DNA from: Halomonas sp. GD1P12
Lineage (GTDB): Bacteria > Pseudomonadota > Gammaproteobacteria > Pseudomonadales > Halomonadaceae
Length of the DNA: 64,000 nucleotides
Reading direction: 5' to 3'
Assembly (NCBI RefSeq): GCF_025725645.1
Contig: NZ_CP107007.1
Location: forward strand, 930,001-994,000
Shown: positions 63,982 to 64,000 of the stretch, piece by piece
Layout: every line of letters begins with the position of its first letter
Position numbering within the stretch: the first letter of the stretch is position 1
Made by a program: the position numbers and the translations under genes
Notes under the pieces: model-generated
The model's input: the letters and a program-made list of their open reading frames with translations, nothing else
Database searches by the model: none
Told to the model about the DNA's origin: nothing

Positions 63982-64000
63982 ATGTATCGATTTGCCACCG
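63982..64000 (+). CDS. Start of a gene cut by the right edge
   Basis: ATG with GAGG eight bases upstream; MYRFAT is the only sequence visible. Nothing can be said about its product. Confidence 0.4.

Overview
The window is a 64-kb piece of a GC-rich gammaproteobacterial chromosome. The gene set (cyoABCDE oxidase, a full deo operon with NupC and a Tsx/OmpK-type channel, riboswitch-controlled tenA-thiC, NhaC-type antiporter, CsbD and PRC-barrel stress proteins) and the protein style point to the Halomonadaceae, most likely Halomonas. This assignment is inferred from gene content, since no rRNA or tRNA gene lies in the window.

Layout. 1-1313: a nitrate/nitrite transporter cut by the left edge. 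1.6-7.1 kb: a patatin-like lipase and three cell-wall enzymes (two L,D-transpeptidases and a MepM-like M23 endopeptidase). 7.9-16.9 kb: LysR regulator, glutathionyl-hydroquinone reductase, PRC-barrel and CsbD stress proteins, DEAD-box helicase with a highly structured leader, endonuclease V, thiol peroxidase, two class I glutamine amidotransferase-fold proteins and an amidoligase. 17-22.3 kb: a large MscS-type channel, two J-domain-type proteins and an unrecognised membrane protein. 22.4-31.5 kb: the nucleoside salvage block (tsx/ompK, nupC, deoC-A-B-D, cdd, an aminotransferase) with its DeoR-type regulator and a near-canonical DeoR operator. 31.8-36.6 kb: cytochrome bo3 operon. 36.8-45.7 kb: DMT exporter, an outer-membrane-protein gene remnant, HlyD/DUF2955 efflux pair, CsbD, an unrecognised secreted protein and an isolated secreted GH2 glycosidase. 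46-48.8 kb: thiC and tenA behind a TPP riboswitch.

49.5-55.3 kb is the accessory part: an AT-rich integron remnant. It has the N-terminal stub of an IntI integrase on the minus strand, a LexA-like box in its promoter, and an array of five cassettes bounded by G/TTRRRY core sites. The R'' box near the end of cassettes 1 and 4 is the exact complement of the first bases of the same cassette, as expected for real attC sites. The cassettes carry unrecognised proteins: a DUF4747-like protein plus a four-helix membrane protein, a one-helix protein overlapping a SEC-C zinc-motif protein, an orphan 339-aa protein, a HEPN-like protein, and a YoeB toxin whose YefM-type antitoxin gene holds two in-frame amber codons. 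The two two-gene cassettes are the best candidates for undescribed (possibly antiphage) systems.

55.4-64 kb returns to ordinary chromosome: NhaC-type antiporter, diguanylate cyclase, TspO, a DUF2132 protein, an alpha/beta hydrolase, an MFS exporter, a C39-like/GNAT fusion and a small unrecognised protein. A gene cut by the right edge begins at 63982.
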